Shown here: positions 21,273-30,249 of the stretch, piece by piece
How positions within the stretch are numbered: the stretch's first letter is position 1
Layout: each line of letters opens with the position of its first letter
Assembly: GCF_900465055.1 (NCBI RefSeq)
Contig: NZ_LS483250.1
Span: 4,278,001-4,342,000 of the forward strand
Reading direction: 5' to 3'
DNA: 64,000 bases
Source of the DNA: Moritella yayanosii
GTDB lineage: Bacteria; Pseudomonadota; Gammaproteobacteria; Enterobacterales; Moritellaceae
The notes under the pieces: model-generated
Database searches by the model: none
What the model saw: the letters and a program-made list of their open reading frames with translations, nothing else
What the model was told of the DNA's origin: nothing
Program-made: the position numbers and the translations under genes

Positions 21273-21875
21273 ATGCAAGATGATTTAAAAGACTTTTCAC
21301 CAGAGCAAACACATCAATATCAAGACTTGATTACTGTTTTTAACCAAACGTTTGCAAGCGAATTTAATACGCAGTTAGCTAAAGGTGATGATGAACCGAT
21401 TTACATGCCGGCTAACACTGATTTTGAACAATACGTAAGTTGTGCTAATCACCGTATTATTTTTGCTCATGGTTTTTTTGCGAGTGGCATGCATGAAATA
21501 TCACATTGGTTAGTCGCGGGATTAGCCCGTCATCAATTGGTCGATTTTGGTTACTGGTATATAGCTGATGGCCGTAATGCACAGCAGCAAGCTGAATTTG
21601 AAAAAGTAGAAATAGTACCGCAAGCGATTGAATGGATAATTTGTGTTGCCGCTGGATTTTCATTCCGCGTTAGTGCGGATAATTTGGCTGATATTGTTAT
21701 TGACCGATTGGCTTTTCAACACAAGATCCACAAGCAAGTACAACATTATTTAGAAAATGGCTTATCAATACGCACACAAGCCTTAGTTAATGCGTTACAA
21801 GCGTATTACAACACCAAACCGCTGACATTAGCAGATTTTGATTATCGAGGTATGTATGAATGTGAAGCCGTTTAA
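21273..21875 (+). CDS. epmC: Elongation factor P hydroxylase EpmC
   Basis: 200 residues, the YfcM/EpmC family. EpmC hydroxylates the beta-lysylated lysine of elongation factor P after EpmA and EpmB act. The metal-binding region is visible as FASGMHEISHWLVAG (HExxH-like) followed by DFGYWYIADGRNAQQQAEFE, both strongly conserved. The 3' end overlaps the start of the next gene by 20 bases, giving an epmC / NAD kinase-like / yfcL operon. Confidence 0.92.
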   Translation: MQDDLKDFSPEQTHQYQDLITVFNQTFASEFNTQLAKGDDEPIYMPANTDFEQYVSCANHRIIFAHGFFASGMHEISHWLVAGLARHQLVDFGYWYIADGRNAQQQAEFEKVEIVPQAIEWIICVAAGFSFRVSADNLADIVIDRLAFQHKIHKQVQHYLENGLSIRTQALVNALQAYYNTKPLTLADFDYRGMYECEAV

Positions 21876-22989
21876 ACTGGGTATTATTGTTAATCCAGTT
21901 GCTGGTGTGGGTGGCACAGTGGCCTTGAAAGGCAGTGATAATGTTGTTCAGCAGGCGCTTAGTTTAGGTGCTATTCCGCAAGCCAACAATCGTATGTTAC
22001 AAGCATTGGGTCAGTTTTCAGATCTGGCGTCACGTTTTACCGTGATCACTGCAGGTGGCGAAATGGGTGAACGTTGCAGTTTAGAACTGGGCTTTAATGT
22101 GGCAGTGGTTTATCGATCTGCCAATGAGACAACAACCGAGCAAGATACGTATGCTGCGGTTGCTGCATTATTAGCACAAGATATTGACTTGTTATTGTTT
22201 GCTGGTGGAGATGGTACCGCACGTAATATTTGCGCCACGATTAATGATACGGTACCAGTATTAGGTGTGCCAGCAGGCTGTAAGATCCATTCGGGTGTGT
22301 ATGGTGTGACACCAAAAGCCGCCGGTTGTGTGGTACGTCGATTGATTTTAGGCGAACTGGTTACTTTGGCTGATGCCGATGTGATGGATATTGATGAAGT
22401 TGCATTTCGCCAAGGTAGGGTCAAAGCCAAACGCTATGGCGAGATGATGGTGCCGTCTGATTTACGTTATGTACAAAGCGTAAAAATGGGCGGTATTGAG
22501 TCAGACGAATTAGTATTAACAGACATAGCTGCCGATGTGATAGCAGATATGGAAGATGAATATTACATTATGGGGTCTGGGTCAACGGTGGCATTCACCA
22601 TGGCTGAACTGGGACTGGATAATACCTTATTAGGTGTTGATGTTGTGCATCAGCATACATTGATTGCTTCGGACCAAACAGCAGCGCAGTTAATCGCGTT
22701 AACGCAAGATAAACCCTGTAAATTAGTGATCACTTTAATTGGTGGTCAGGGGCATATTTTTGGTCGAGGTAATCAACAACTGTCGCCACAGTTAATTAAA
22801 CAAATCGGCAAAGAAAATATTATAGTGCTGGCAACCAAAACTAAGCTGTCGGCATTAGCAGGACGTCCCTTAATCGTAGACACGGGGGATGTTGAATTAG
22901 ACCAAGCATTATCAGGTTTTATTCGTGTAACCACAGGTTATCGTGATTACATCATGTATCGTGTCGCCAACCCAGAGTATGAGGATTAA
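21856..22989 (+). CDS. ATP-NAD kinase family protein
   Basis: 377 residues from the ATG at 21856. The N-terminal LGIIVNPVAGVGGTVALKGSDN and the nucleotide-binding LLLFAGGDGTARNI (GGDGT motif) place it in the NAD kinase/diacylglycerol-kinase-like superfamily, in a subgroup longer than NadK. Substrate is unproven. The start overlaps the end of epmC, with GAGG a few bases before; a TTG at 21838 in frame is a weaker alternative. The yfcL-like gene begins 3 bases after the stop. Confidence 0.82.
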   Translation: MNVKPFKLGIIVNPVAGVGGTVALKGSDNVVQQALSLGAIPQANNRMLQALGQFSDLASRFTVITAGGEMGERCSLELGFNVAVVYRSANETTTEQDTYAAVAALLAQDIDLLLFAGGDGTARNICATINDTVPVLGVPAGCKIHSGVYGVTPKAAGCVVRRLILGELVTLADADVMDIDEVAFRQGRVKAKRYGEMMVPSDLRYVQSVKMGGIESDELVLTDIAADVIADMEDEYYIMGSGSTVAFTMAELGLDNTLLGVDVVHQHTLIASDQTAAQLIALTQDKPCKLVITLIGGQGHIFGRGNQQLSPQLIKQIGKENIIVLATKTKLSALAGRPLIVDTGDVELDQALSGFIRVTTGYRDYIMYRVANPEYED

Positions 22990-22992
22990 TCA

Positions 22993-23262
22993 TTGTCTAA
23001 AGCTACTTATCAAAGCAAGCTAATGGAAAAGCTTGATGGATTTGTAGAACAAGGAACGTCGGATCAATTATTTGCGGCTGAGTATTTACACAGTCATGTT
23101 ATTTTTGCTACAGCGAAGTGCGAAAATATCGGTAAAATTTATCCCCACGACATTAAATTCCAGGTTGTGCACAGTTTGCGAGATGCACTTGTTGCTAATG
23201 AGTTAACGCCTCGAAAACAAGAGTTGGTACTTAGTATGTGGGATGCTATCAACAATCATTGA
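22993..23262 (+). CDS. yfcL: YfcL family protein
   Basis: 89 residues beginning with TTG. GAGG at 22981-22984 is correctly spaced, and aligning the first residues (MSKATYQSKLMEKLDG) with E. coli YfcL supports this start over the internal ATG. Small alpha-helical protein of unknown function that accompanies epmC in enteric and marine gammaproteobacteria. Last gene of the operon, followed by a strong terminator. Confidence 0.82.
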   Translation: MSKATYQSKLMEKLDGFVEQGTSDQLFAAEYLHSHVIFATAKCENIGKIYPHDIKFQVVHSLRDALVANELTPRKQELVLSMWDAINNH

Positions 23263-23336
23263 TATTCGATTAAATGATTATGATTAATCAGGCCCCCTTA
23301 ACGCGTGTTATCAAAAATTAAAGCGGCTATCATTTT

Positions 23337-23365
23337 AAACCAGTAATCTGATTACTGGTTTTTTT
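23337..23365 (+). terminator. Rho-independent terminator of the epmC operon
   Basis: An 11-bp perfect stem (AAACCAGTAAT and complement) with a CTG loop ends in seven T residues, about 75 bases after the yfcL stop. Confidence 0.95.
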
Positions 23366-23779
23366 ATATCTGCTGCTAAATAGATCTCATGCCTTAGTAT
23401 GATCTAGGTCTGATAAATATAAAGTATTTTATATTAGGTTGAATTTAATTTTATGCACAATATAATAAAAATATGTTTAATAAACAATAAGTTATGAAAT
23501 ATTATAACTATAATAACGCAATGCCCTAAATCGAAGTTGCCATTTTTAATCCGGTATTCATACACTAATGGTATCTATTTACCTTTCATTAACGCTTTTA
23601 TCAGTAACATATCCAGTCTAATAATCTGTTATTTACGCTTATTAATAATCAATAAATCTTTTCCGTATCATCTGGTTGTACCTGTTGTTTTTTTACGTTA
23701 TAACTTTTCTTGCGCTCAAATAGGACAAGTTGTCACCAACGGGCGTATTTTTCGATAACTCAAAAATAAAGGATTAGAT
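23366..23779. other. AT-rich region upstream of the lipase gene
   Basis: About 410 bases without a convincing gene. It is markedly AT-rich from 23400 to 23530 and should contain the lipase promoter. A 73-codon stop-free frame at 23537-23758 has no ATG at its head, no ribosome site and biased composition, and I do not call it. Confidence 0.4.
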
Positions 23780-24769
23780 ATGTTAAAGAAAATTCGGACT
23801 TTACTCTCTGTCTTAGTTGGAACCTTGTGTTTCATTGTGACCCCTGTACATGCTGATACCTCGGGGAAAACCAAATATCCGGTGGTATTAGTCCATGGCT
23901 TAGCGGGTTTTGATAGTGTGTTAGCAGATTATTTTTATGGTGTCAAAGGGGCGTTAGCGGATGTTGGCGCGACAGACGTATATACACCGCAAGTCAGTGG
24001 CTATGATACCAGCGAAGTACGAGGCGAACAGTTACTCAGTTATTTAGAACAACTCAGTGCGATTACCGGTGCGGAAAAATTTAACTTAATTGGTCATTCG
24101 CAAGGTGGGATTGATTCACGTTATGTTGCCTCTGTTCGACCTAGTCTGGTGGCTTCGGTTACCTCTGTGGGCTCACCACATCGTGGTTCCGGCACTGCTG
24201 ATTTAATTAAGGACTCGCCATTAGAAGGTCCTGCGATGGCCATTGGTAACGCGGTCGCAAGTTTGTTATCTATTGCAACCGGTAATAATGATCAGCAAGC
24301 CAATGCGATGGGCTCACTCGAAGCCTTGAATTCTAAAGACGCGGCTATTTTTAATGCGAAATATCCTGAAGGGTTAAGACAAGGTGAGTGTAAAGTCACG
24401 CCAAGTTATAACGCGGGTTCGTGGTGGTGGCCAAACTGGGTTTATGATTACTCAGTGAATGACGGCGATCATAACGTGAACGGTGTGGCTTATTATTCAT
24501 GGGGTGGGACATATAATCCGATATTCAATTCTAATGTACTCGATCTTGCCGATGGTTTACTGGCCGTTACTTATCTTACGATTGATGAAGCCAATGATGG
24601 TGTTGTGGGTCGTTGCTCGTCACACTTAGGTAAAGTGATCCGTGATGATTACACTATGAACCATGCGGATGAAATCAATGGCATGTTTGGCTTACGTGGT
24701 TTAGGTAGCACCAGTCCATTACCTTTATATGTGGCACATGCAAAGCGTTTAACGAGCGCTGGACTGTAA
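23780..24769 (+). CDS. Secreted triacylglycerol lipase (family I)
   Basis: 329 residues. A Sec signal peptide ends near VHA at residue 25. The alpha/beta-hydrolase features are the oxyanion-side VVLVHGLAGFDS, the nucleophile Ser107 in GHSQGG, and a late NDGVVGRCSSHLG region supplying the acid and calcium-site residues. This resembles Pseudomonas/Burkholderia family I.1-I.2 true lipases, which fold only with a membrane foldase and leave by type II secretion. The foldase gene follows directly, which confirms the subfamily. A ribosome site (AAAGGA) precedes the ATG. Confidence 0.93.
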   Translation: MLKKIRTLLSVLVGTLCFIVTPVHADTSGKTKYPVVLVHGLAGFDSVLADYFYGVKGALADVGATDVYTPQVSGYDTSEVRGEQLLSYLEQLSAITGAEKFNLIGHSQGGIDSRYVASVRPSLVASVTSVGSPHRGSGTADLIKDSPLEGPAMAIGNAVASLLSIATGNNDQQANAMGSLEALNSKDAAIFNAKYPEGLRQGECKVTPSYNAGSWWWPNWVYDYSVNDGDHNVNGVAYYSWGGTYNPIFNSNVLDLADGLLAVTYLTIDEANDGVVGRCSSHLGKVIRDDYTMNHADEINGMFGLRGLGSTSPLPLYVAHAKRLTSAGL

Positions 24770-24789
24770 CTGGTTATTTTAAATGTGTG

Positions 24790-24871
24790 GTTAAGCACTG
24801 TGAACAAAGGACAGTGCTTAACTATTTACCGTGCTTAATTATTTACAGTACTTAATTATTTACAGTACTTA
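24790..24871. repeat. Hairpin plus 17-bp tandem repeat between lipase and foldase genes
   Basis: A 12-bp inverted repeat (GTTAAGCACTGT at 24790-24801, complement at 24811-24822) runs into a 17-bp direct repeat: units at 24814, 24831 and 24848 (consensus GTGCTTAATTATTTACA) plus 7 bases of a fourth. The right hairpin arm overlaps the first unit, suggesting the repeat grew from the hairpin. It lies between two genes expected to be co-expressed. Confidence 0.8.
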
Positions 24872-24905
24872 GTATAAGCAGAAGTTAGTGATAGGGAGCC
24901 TGGTG

Positions 24906-26060
24906 ATGCCACCGAAACCAAAATCATTTATTGTGGTTACTGCGTTATCAGCGGTTATTGCCGCTGCCGGTGGTGTGCAATTTTTGTCGCAGGATGATGC
25001 GCAATCCATTGCAGCCACACAAGCGCCGACAATAGAAGACTCAATAATCGAATCGAAAATAATCGCACTGCAACAGGTTAGCTACCCATTAGCACCTGAA
25101 GCGATAGCTGCCTTGGTTAATCAGGGTGATGACGTGGTTACTGCAAATACACAGCAACAACAAGCAGTGCCGTTGTTATTACCAAGTTCATTATTAGGCT
25201 CCACATTACCACTAACACTGGATGTTAATGCGGATGGTGAGCTGGTGATTAATAAAAAAATTCAGCATTTATTCGATTTTTATCTCTCAGCAATGGGTGA
25301 AGAAAGTTTAGATATGATTGTCGCTCGCATTAAACATCGCCTAAAATTACAACTTGTTGATCCTGCGCTTAGAAAGGGTCTCTCGATATTAACGGGTTAT
25401 TTGCAGTATCTTAATGCGGTCACTGTGATCAAACAGCAATTTGAGCAGGGTATTGATCCTGATGATGTCGGTGAATATGCGTTAGAAAATGTCATTCAAG
25501 TACGCGAGATGGTGTTAGATGCGCGCGCAACTTATTTAGACCTTGATGTCATCGTCGCTTTTTTTGGTCAATCAGATGAATACGAAACCTACATGTTGAG
25601 TGTGGCAAGTATTAATAAAAACAGTGAATTAAGTACAGTAGAGAAACAATTAGCGAAAGCCGAGTTAGATACCACCGCACCCGCTTGGTTATTGACGCAA
25701 CAGCATAACGCTAATCAATTAAATCAATACCGTGAGCAGTATCAGACCTTGCAAGTACAAGGGGCAAGTCAGACTGAACTGCAAGATTTCACCCAACAAT
25801 CATTTTTACCCGAAGTGGTCGATCGTTTAGCAATATTGGATGAAAAGCGTCAGCAGTGGCAAATAAAACTCGATGAATACAGAGTGCAACTTGCTGTTAT
25901 TACTACTCGCAGTGCTTATTATAATAGCGAAGCCAATAGTGACGACAGTGAACAACAGCGAGAGATAGCGCAATTGCGGGAGGTATATTTTACCTCCCAA
26001 GAAATCAAACGTGTCAGGGTATTAGATAGTATCGTCAGTACTAGCACCACTGCGTTGTAG
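24906..26060 (+). CDS. lifO: Lipase-specific foldase (lipase chaperone)
   Basis: 384 residues. A single N-terminal membrane helix (about 8-25) is followed by a variable linker and a long helical periplasmic domain. The foldase signature FDxxLSAxGE appears in HLFDFYLSAMGEESLD, with Tyr and Ser in the catalytic-assistance positions. It wraps around the lipase encoded just upstream and drives its folding in the periplasm. GGGAG is 8 bases before this ATG; an in-frame GTG at 24888 lacks such a site. The 3' end overlaps glgX tail to tail by 39 bases. Confidence 0.92.
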   Translation: MPPKPKSFIVVTALSAVIAAAGGVQFLSQDDAQSIAATQAPTIEDSIIESKIIALQQVSYPLAPEAIAALVNQGDDVVTANTQQQQAVPLLLPSSLLGSTLPLTLDVNADGELVINKKIQHLFDFYLSAMGEESLDMIVARIKHRLKLQLVDPALRKGLSILTGYLQYLNAVTVIKQQFEQGIDPDDVGEYALENVIQVREMVLDARATYLDLDVIVAFFGQSDEYETYMLSVASINKNSELSTVEKQLAKAELDTTAPAWLLTQQHNANQLNQYREQYQTLQVQGASQTELQDFTQQSFLPEVVDRLAILDEKRQQWQIKLDEYRVQLAVITTRSAYYNSEANSDDSEQQREIAQLREVYFTSQEIKRVRVLDSIVSTSTTAL

Positions 26061-27998
26061 TATCACCATAGAACGGCCAGCTAATTGATAGTGATCGTTT
26101 ACATTTAATGGTGCAAGCTGCATCGAACTGGTATCACAAATACGGTGCCAAGTTGGCGGTACATCAGGCAGTTTAAAATCGATAGGGGTATCGACTTGGT
26201 TAAATATCAACAATAATTCATCGCCATCAGTACCAAGCCCGAGATGCAGGCCTAAACTGATTTGATGTTCCCAGTCATGCTGCTGCATCATGTCGCCATT
26301 ACTGCAATACCAACTAATACGATGATCATTACGACCATCACCAGTAAAGGCATCAATGAATGGCAACATATATTGTTTACGTGCTGCGATCATCTTGCTT
26401 AACCAGTCTTTAAACTCTTTTTTTACGTCGTCCATTTGCCAGTTTAACCAGCTTATCTCGTTATCCTGACAGTAGGCATTGTTGTTACCACCTTGGGTAT
26501 GAGATACAGTATCTGCAGCCAATATATGGGGAATACCAAAACTAAACAGTAATGTGGTGATCAAATTACGTTTTTGTTTTTCCCGAAAGGCAATCACGGC
26601 TACATCATCTGTGTCACCTTCAATGCCACAGTTGTACGAGCGATTATCACCATGACCATCACGATTATTTTCGCCGTTGGCAGTATTATGCTTATCGTTG
26701 TAAGACACTAAATCTTGCAGGGTAAACCCATCATGATAGGCGATATAATTGACGGGTAGTTTGTGTGGCCAGCGGCCACCACTAAAGAAGTGGCGAGAGC
26801 CCATGATGCGGGTGGCAAAATCTTTTAAGTAACCGTGATCACCACGCCAAAAGCTGCGCACCGTATCGCGGAATTTATCATTACATTCGTTCCAGCCATC
26901 GGGGAAATACCCCAACTGATAACCATCAGGGCCAATATCCCAAGGTTCGGCAATAAGTTTGGTCGGTTTTAAAATAGGGTCTTGCGCAACAGCGTGGAAA
27001 AAGGGTGCTTGTTGGTTAAAGCGATCACCATTACGCCCCAGTGTTGCGGCCAAATCAAAACGGAAACCGTCAATATGATATTCTGTTACCCAATAACGTA
27101 GACTATCCATGACTAGATTAAGGCTGGCTTGATGGGTTAAGTCTAGGCTATTGCCGCAACCAGTATAGTTACGTAGACCGTTTTCATCACGTAAGTAATA
27201 GCGGTGATCGAGTGCTTTTAAATTGAATATTGGCCCATCTTGGCCACCTTCTGCAGTATGGTTAAATACCACATCTAAGATCACTTCGATGCCATTTCTA
27301 TGCAGTTCTCTGATCGCAGTTTTTAATTCGATTACGGCATCTACTGTGGCATAACGTGGGTCAGGCGCCATGAACGCAAGGGTACTATAACCCCAATAAT
27401 TCACCCCTTGTTGCTTTAATAAGTGCGGTTCGTGCATACACACAGCAATCGGTAGCAGTTGTATACTGGTGATGCCTTGTTGTTTTAATAAGGTAATATT
27501 TACTGGATCTGATAATGCTAGGTAGCTACCCGGCTGAGCAGTGGTGATTGCGGGATTTAATTGGCTAAAACCTTTGGTATGCATTTCGAATATGATCGTT
27601 TTCGCCAGGGGGACGTCAGGTTGAGGCACGCCTTGCCAATCAAATGCATTATCGGTGACAACTGCTTTAGTAAAATGCCAGCTTTTATCGGCACTGTAAG
27701 GTGGTTCATAATAAGGGGCTTTGCTGACGGCTTTGGCATACGGGTCGAGTAACAACCAATCTTGACCATCGATATTGCTTGAGAAGCCATATTCTTGCCC
27801 AGTATTAATGTCGCTAATGAAAATATGATGAATATCAGCATATTTGTTTTCGATAGTGAAGCTGCGTTGGTTTTTGCCATTAAACAATATTAGCTGCAAG
27901 CTGCTGCAGTCTGGTGCGTATATCGCAAAGTTACAGCCTTGTGGTTTTAGGCTGTTGGCCGATTGCAAGTTGGCACCAAGGGGATAAGGTTTCGACAT
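26022..27998 (-). CDS. glgX: Glycogen debranching enzyme GlgX
   Basis: 658 residues, the GlgX length. An N-terminal CBM48-like domain (about 10-100) precedes a GH13 TIM barrel. GH13 regions seen are DVVFNHTAEGG, the nucleophile in DGFRFDLA, the acid/base in IAEPWD, and NYIAYHDGFTL with the transition-state His-Asp. GlgX hydrolyses alpha-1,6 branches of phosphorylase-limited glycogen. No other glg genes are adjacent. It ends inside the 3' end of the convergent foldase gene, so no terminator space exists between them. Confidence 0.95.
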   Translation of the reverse strand: MSKPYPLGANLQSANSLKPQGCNFAIYAPDCSSLQLILFNGKNQRSFTIENKYADIHHIFISDINTGQEYGFSSNIDGQDWLLLDPYAKAVSKAPYYEPPYSADKSWHFTKAVVTDNAFDWQGVPQPDVPLAKTIIFEMHTKGFSQLNPAITTAQPGSYLALSDPVNITLLKQQGITSIQLLPIAVCMHEPHLLKQQGVNYWGYSTLAFMAPDPRYATVDAVIELKTAIRELHRNGIEVILDVVFNHTAEGGQDGPIFNLKALDHRYYLRDENGLRNYTGCGNSLDLTHQASLNLVMDSLRYWVTEYHIDGFRFDLAATLGRNGDRFNQQAPFFHAVAQDPILKPTKLIAEPWDIGPDGYQLGYFPDGWNECNDKFRDTVRSFWRGDHGYLKDFATRIMGSRHFFSGGRWPHKLPVNYIAYHDGFTLQDLVSYNDKHNTANGENNRDGHGDNRSYNCGIEGDTDDVAVIAFREKQKRNLITTLLFSFGIPHILAADTVSHTQGGNNNAYCQDNEISWLNWQMDDVKKEFKDWLSKMIAARKQYMLPFIDAFTGDGRNDHRISWYCSNGDMMQQHDWEHQISLGLHLGLGTDGDELLLIFNQVDTPIDFKLPDVPPTWHRICDTSSMQLAPLNVNDHYQLAGRSMVILQRSGASTDDTI

Positions 27999-28084
27999 AA
28001 ATCACTCAGTTTGTTAGCTAGGTCACATTTATTGATTAGCTTCATCTTATGTAATTCAGGTGGTAAAAGGAGCTTTTACACGAA

Positions 28085-28118
28085 TAAACATGATCTAGTT
28101 AACATTTTATTTCATATG
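28085..28118. promoter_or_regulatory. 34-bp conserved motif, copy 1 (upstream of bluB)
   Basis: TAAACATGATCTAGTTAACA and the following 14 bases match the motif at 34924-34957 in 30 of 34 positions, and a GCTTTT lies at the same distance upstream in both. It sits about 150 bases before bluB. The two copies precede unrelated genes, so a shared regulator site or promoter element is likely. The regulator is unknown. Confidence 0.5.
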
Positions 28119-28265
28119 GGCATTAAAAAATGATGTAAACATGGTTTGTTAGCAGGTTTGAGCAGTCTAAGCCATGCTGAGGCGGTGGCAACTGCGGCTT
28201 TACTTCCTCAGTGATTTAATTAGATAATTAATACATTATTATATTGCTAGCGTGATCGAGACGAA

Positions 28266-28913
28266 ATGAAAATAACGGAAGACGAAAGAGATGCGGTTTA
28301 CAAAACCATATTTTCTCGACGAGATGTACGTGGACAGTTTAAACCTGACCTGATCCCAGACGATGTACTGAAACGGATATTAACAGCGGCTCACCATGCG
28401 CCGAGTGTTGGTTTTATGCAGCCCTGGGATTTTATTGTGGTTAAGAATAAAGCCACGAAAGAAAAAATAAAAATCGGGTTTGAGTCTGCTCATGCTGAAT
28501 CTGCCGCGATGTTTACTGATGAAAAAGCGGAGCAATACCGGAAGTTGAAGTTAGAAGGTATTTTAGACGCGCCCTTGGGGATCTGTGTTACTTGTGATCG
28601 TAACCGTAATGGTCCTACCGTGATTGGCCGAACAATTAATAGCGAAATGGATTTGTATAGTACGGTATGTGCTGTGCAGAATTTGTGGTTAGCGGCTCGA
28701 GCGGAAAATTTGGGTGTTGGTTGGGTCAGTATTATTCATGATTCGGTGTTGAAAGATGCACTCGGTATTCCTGAAGAGATTAATATTATTGCTTATTTGT
28801 GTGTTGGTTATGTCTCACACTTTAATGATAAACCAGAACTCGAAAAGCTAGGTTGGTTACCACGTCGTGATATTGATGCTGCTATTCATGAAGAAAAATG
28901 GTCACCAAAATAA
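28266..28913 (+). CDS. bluB: 5,6-dimethylbenzimidazole synthase BluB
   Basis: 215 residues of the flavin-dependent nitroreductase-like BluB family. BluB fragments reduced FMN with oxygen to yield dimethylbenzimidazole, the lower ligand of cobalamin. The FMN-binding start (FSRRDVRGQFKPDLIPDD), AHHAPSVGFMQPWDF and NLGVGWVSI segments are characteristic and differ from ordinary nitroreductases. No cobalamin gene or riboswitch lies near. A purine-rich GAGACG precedes the ATG. Confidence 0.9.
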   Translation: MKITEDERDAVYKTIFSRRDVRGQFKPDLIPDDVLKRILTAAHHAPSVGFMQPWDFIVVKNKATKEKIKIGFESAHAESAAMFTDEKAEQYRKLKLEGILDAPLGICVTCDRNRNGPTVIGRTINSEMDLYSTVCAVQNLWLAARAENLGVGWVSIIHDSVLKDALGIPEEINIIAYLCVGYVSHFNDKPELEKLGWLPRRDIDAAIHEEKWSPK

Positions 28914-28961
28914 GTTACTGAGGATAAAGCCGCATAGTTTGGTGAATTGAGCACGTGATCT

Positions 28962-28998
28962 GATAAAGACTAGGGTGGTGGCCACCTTAGTCTTTATC
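28962..28998. terminator. Bidirectional hairpin between bluB and the EF-hand gene
   Basis: A 17-bp stem with one G-T wobble (GATAAAGACTAGGGTGG at 28962 with 28982-28998) and a 3-base loop between convergent genes. T runs are weak on both sides. Confidence 0.7.
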
Positions 28999-29026
28999 TC
29001 GGACAAGGCGCTATGTCGATATTGTA

Positions 29027-29422
29027 TTAGCCTTGTTTATGCTTTTTCATTAATTCATCTTTAGAAATGAAACCATCACCATTCGTATCTAGTTTATCAA
29101 AGTGTTGATTCATTTCTTGTTTAGATATTTGACCATTATTGTCAGTGTCCATCTTTGCAAACATCTTACCTTTATGATGTCGACCTTTGTTTGGCAGCTC
29201 CGCTTTGGTAATGAAACCGTCGTTGTCGGTATCAAATCTATCAAAGTGTGCAGCTAAACGACCGGTTGCTTCATCTTTAGCAATTTTGCCATCTTGATTG
29301 GTGTCTATTTGTTCAAAAGACACATGATTACGTTGTTTGTGGTCACTATCTGCATAAGCAAACGTAGTGGTTGTCATCGCTGTTAATAAGGCGGCGGTAA
29401 TAAAGAATGTCTTTTTCATCAT
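29027..29422 (-). CDS. Periplasmic EF-hand calcium-binding protein
   Basis: 131 residues. A Sec signal peptide ends near FAYA. Four canonical EF-hand loops follow: DTNQDGKIAKDE, DTDNDGFITKAE, DTDNNGQISKQE and DTNGDGFISKDE, each with Asp at 1 and Glu at 12. It should bind calcium in the periplasm or outside the cell. It lies downstream of the two-component system on the same strand, 143 bases after the regulator stop, and could be in its regulon. Precise role unknown. Confidence 0.85.
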   Translation of the reverse strand: MMKKTFFITAALLTAMTTTTFAYADSDHKQRNHVSFEQIDTNQDGKIAKDEATGRLAAHFDRFDTDNDGFITKAELPNKGRHHKGKMFAKMDTDNNGQISKQEMNQHFDKLDTNGDGFISKDELMKKHKQG

Positions 29423-29565
29423 GCTCTCACTTTGTTGTGTGTTGTTAGCCTAACAAGATTAACTCACCGTGAGTTAACCTGTTGATGGAGTAACTATAAG
29501 CAACAAATGCGCAGGAATTATGGAGAAAATGTGGAGATTAAGCATAATTTAACAAAGAGACATAA

Positions 29566-30246
29566 TTATAGGGTGAATCTATAACCAACCCCGTAAATGG
29601 ATTTTATGTATTCATTATCAGGCGCTGCATCTTGTAATTTTTTACGTAAATTTTTGATGTGACTATCAATGGTGCGGTCGGTAACTAAACGATGGTCAGC
29701 ATAAATCTCTTGCATCAGCTGGTCTCGGTTAAATACTTGACCGGGATGCTGATTAAAAAAGCTTAACAGACGAAATTCGGCGGGTGTTAAGGTGAGTTCG
29801 TTACTGTCAAATGTGGCCTTCATTTGTTTATCATTAATCATTAGCCCATGTTGTGGTGATGATGCCGCCACCTTGACTGTTCGGCGTAATACATTTTTGA
29901 TACGAGCGACGACTTCTCGTGGGCTGTATGGCTTGCAGATATAATCATCAGCACCCAGCTCAAGCCCTAATAAGCGGTCAATTTCATCGACACGGGCGGT
30001 AGCCATAACAACGGGTACTTGGCTAAAGGTACGTAATTCACGATAGATATCGAGGCCATCACGATTAGGCAGCATTAAATCGAGAATAAGCAGGTCAGGA
30101 TGGTGTTGCTTCACCCAGTCAATCACCTCAAGGCCATTATCAATGATGTGGGTTTGAAACCCTGCTTGAGCAAGGTATTCACATAAAACGATGGCCAGTG
30201 ACGGCTCATCTTCAACCACGAGTATTGTTTTTGCTGACTGTGTCAT
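29566..30246 (-). CDS. baeR: OmpR-family response regulator, BaeR-like
   Basis: 226 residues. Receiver domain with the acidic pair (VVEDEP), phosphoacceptor Asp in LILDLMLPNRDG, and Thr/Lys near MATAR and ICKPYSPRE, then an OmpR-type winged helix (TPAEFRLLSFF, RTIDSHIKNLRKKL, YIKSIYGVGYRF). The segment EIDRLLGLELGADDYICKPY is nearly the BaeR sequence, hence the name. In E. coli BaeSR answers envelope stress and drives mdtABC and spy. It begins 3 bases after the kinase gene. Confidence 0.85.
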   Translation of the reverse strand: MTQSAKTILVVEDEPSLAIVLCEYLAQAGFQTHIIDNGLEVIDWVKQHHPDLLILDLMLPNRDGLDIYRELRTFSQVPVVMATARVDEIDRLLGLELGADDYICKPYSPREVVARIKNVLRRTVKVAASSPQHGLMINDKQMKATFDSNELTLTPAEFRLLSFFNQHPGQVFNRDQLMQEIYADHRLVTDRTIDSHIKNLRKKLQDAAPDNEYIKSIYGVGYRFTL

Positions 30247-30249
30247 GGA

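Noticed and set aside
23537-23758. 73-codon open frame before the lipase gene
   Set aside because: No ATG or ribosome site at its start, residues rich in Ile/Leu/Phe/Tyr from AT-rich DNA, and it fills a promoter region.
28014-28265. Cobalamin riboswitch upstream of bluB
   Set aside because: The expected B12-box and conserved core bases are not visible. Only the 34-bp motif and a short frame (HGLLAGLSSLSHAEAV) without a start are present.
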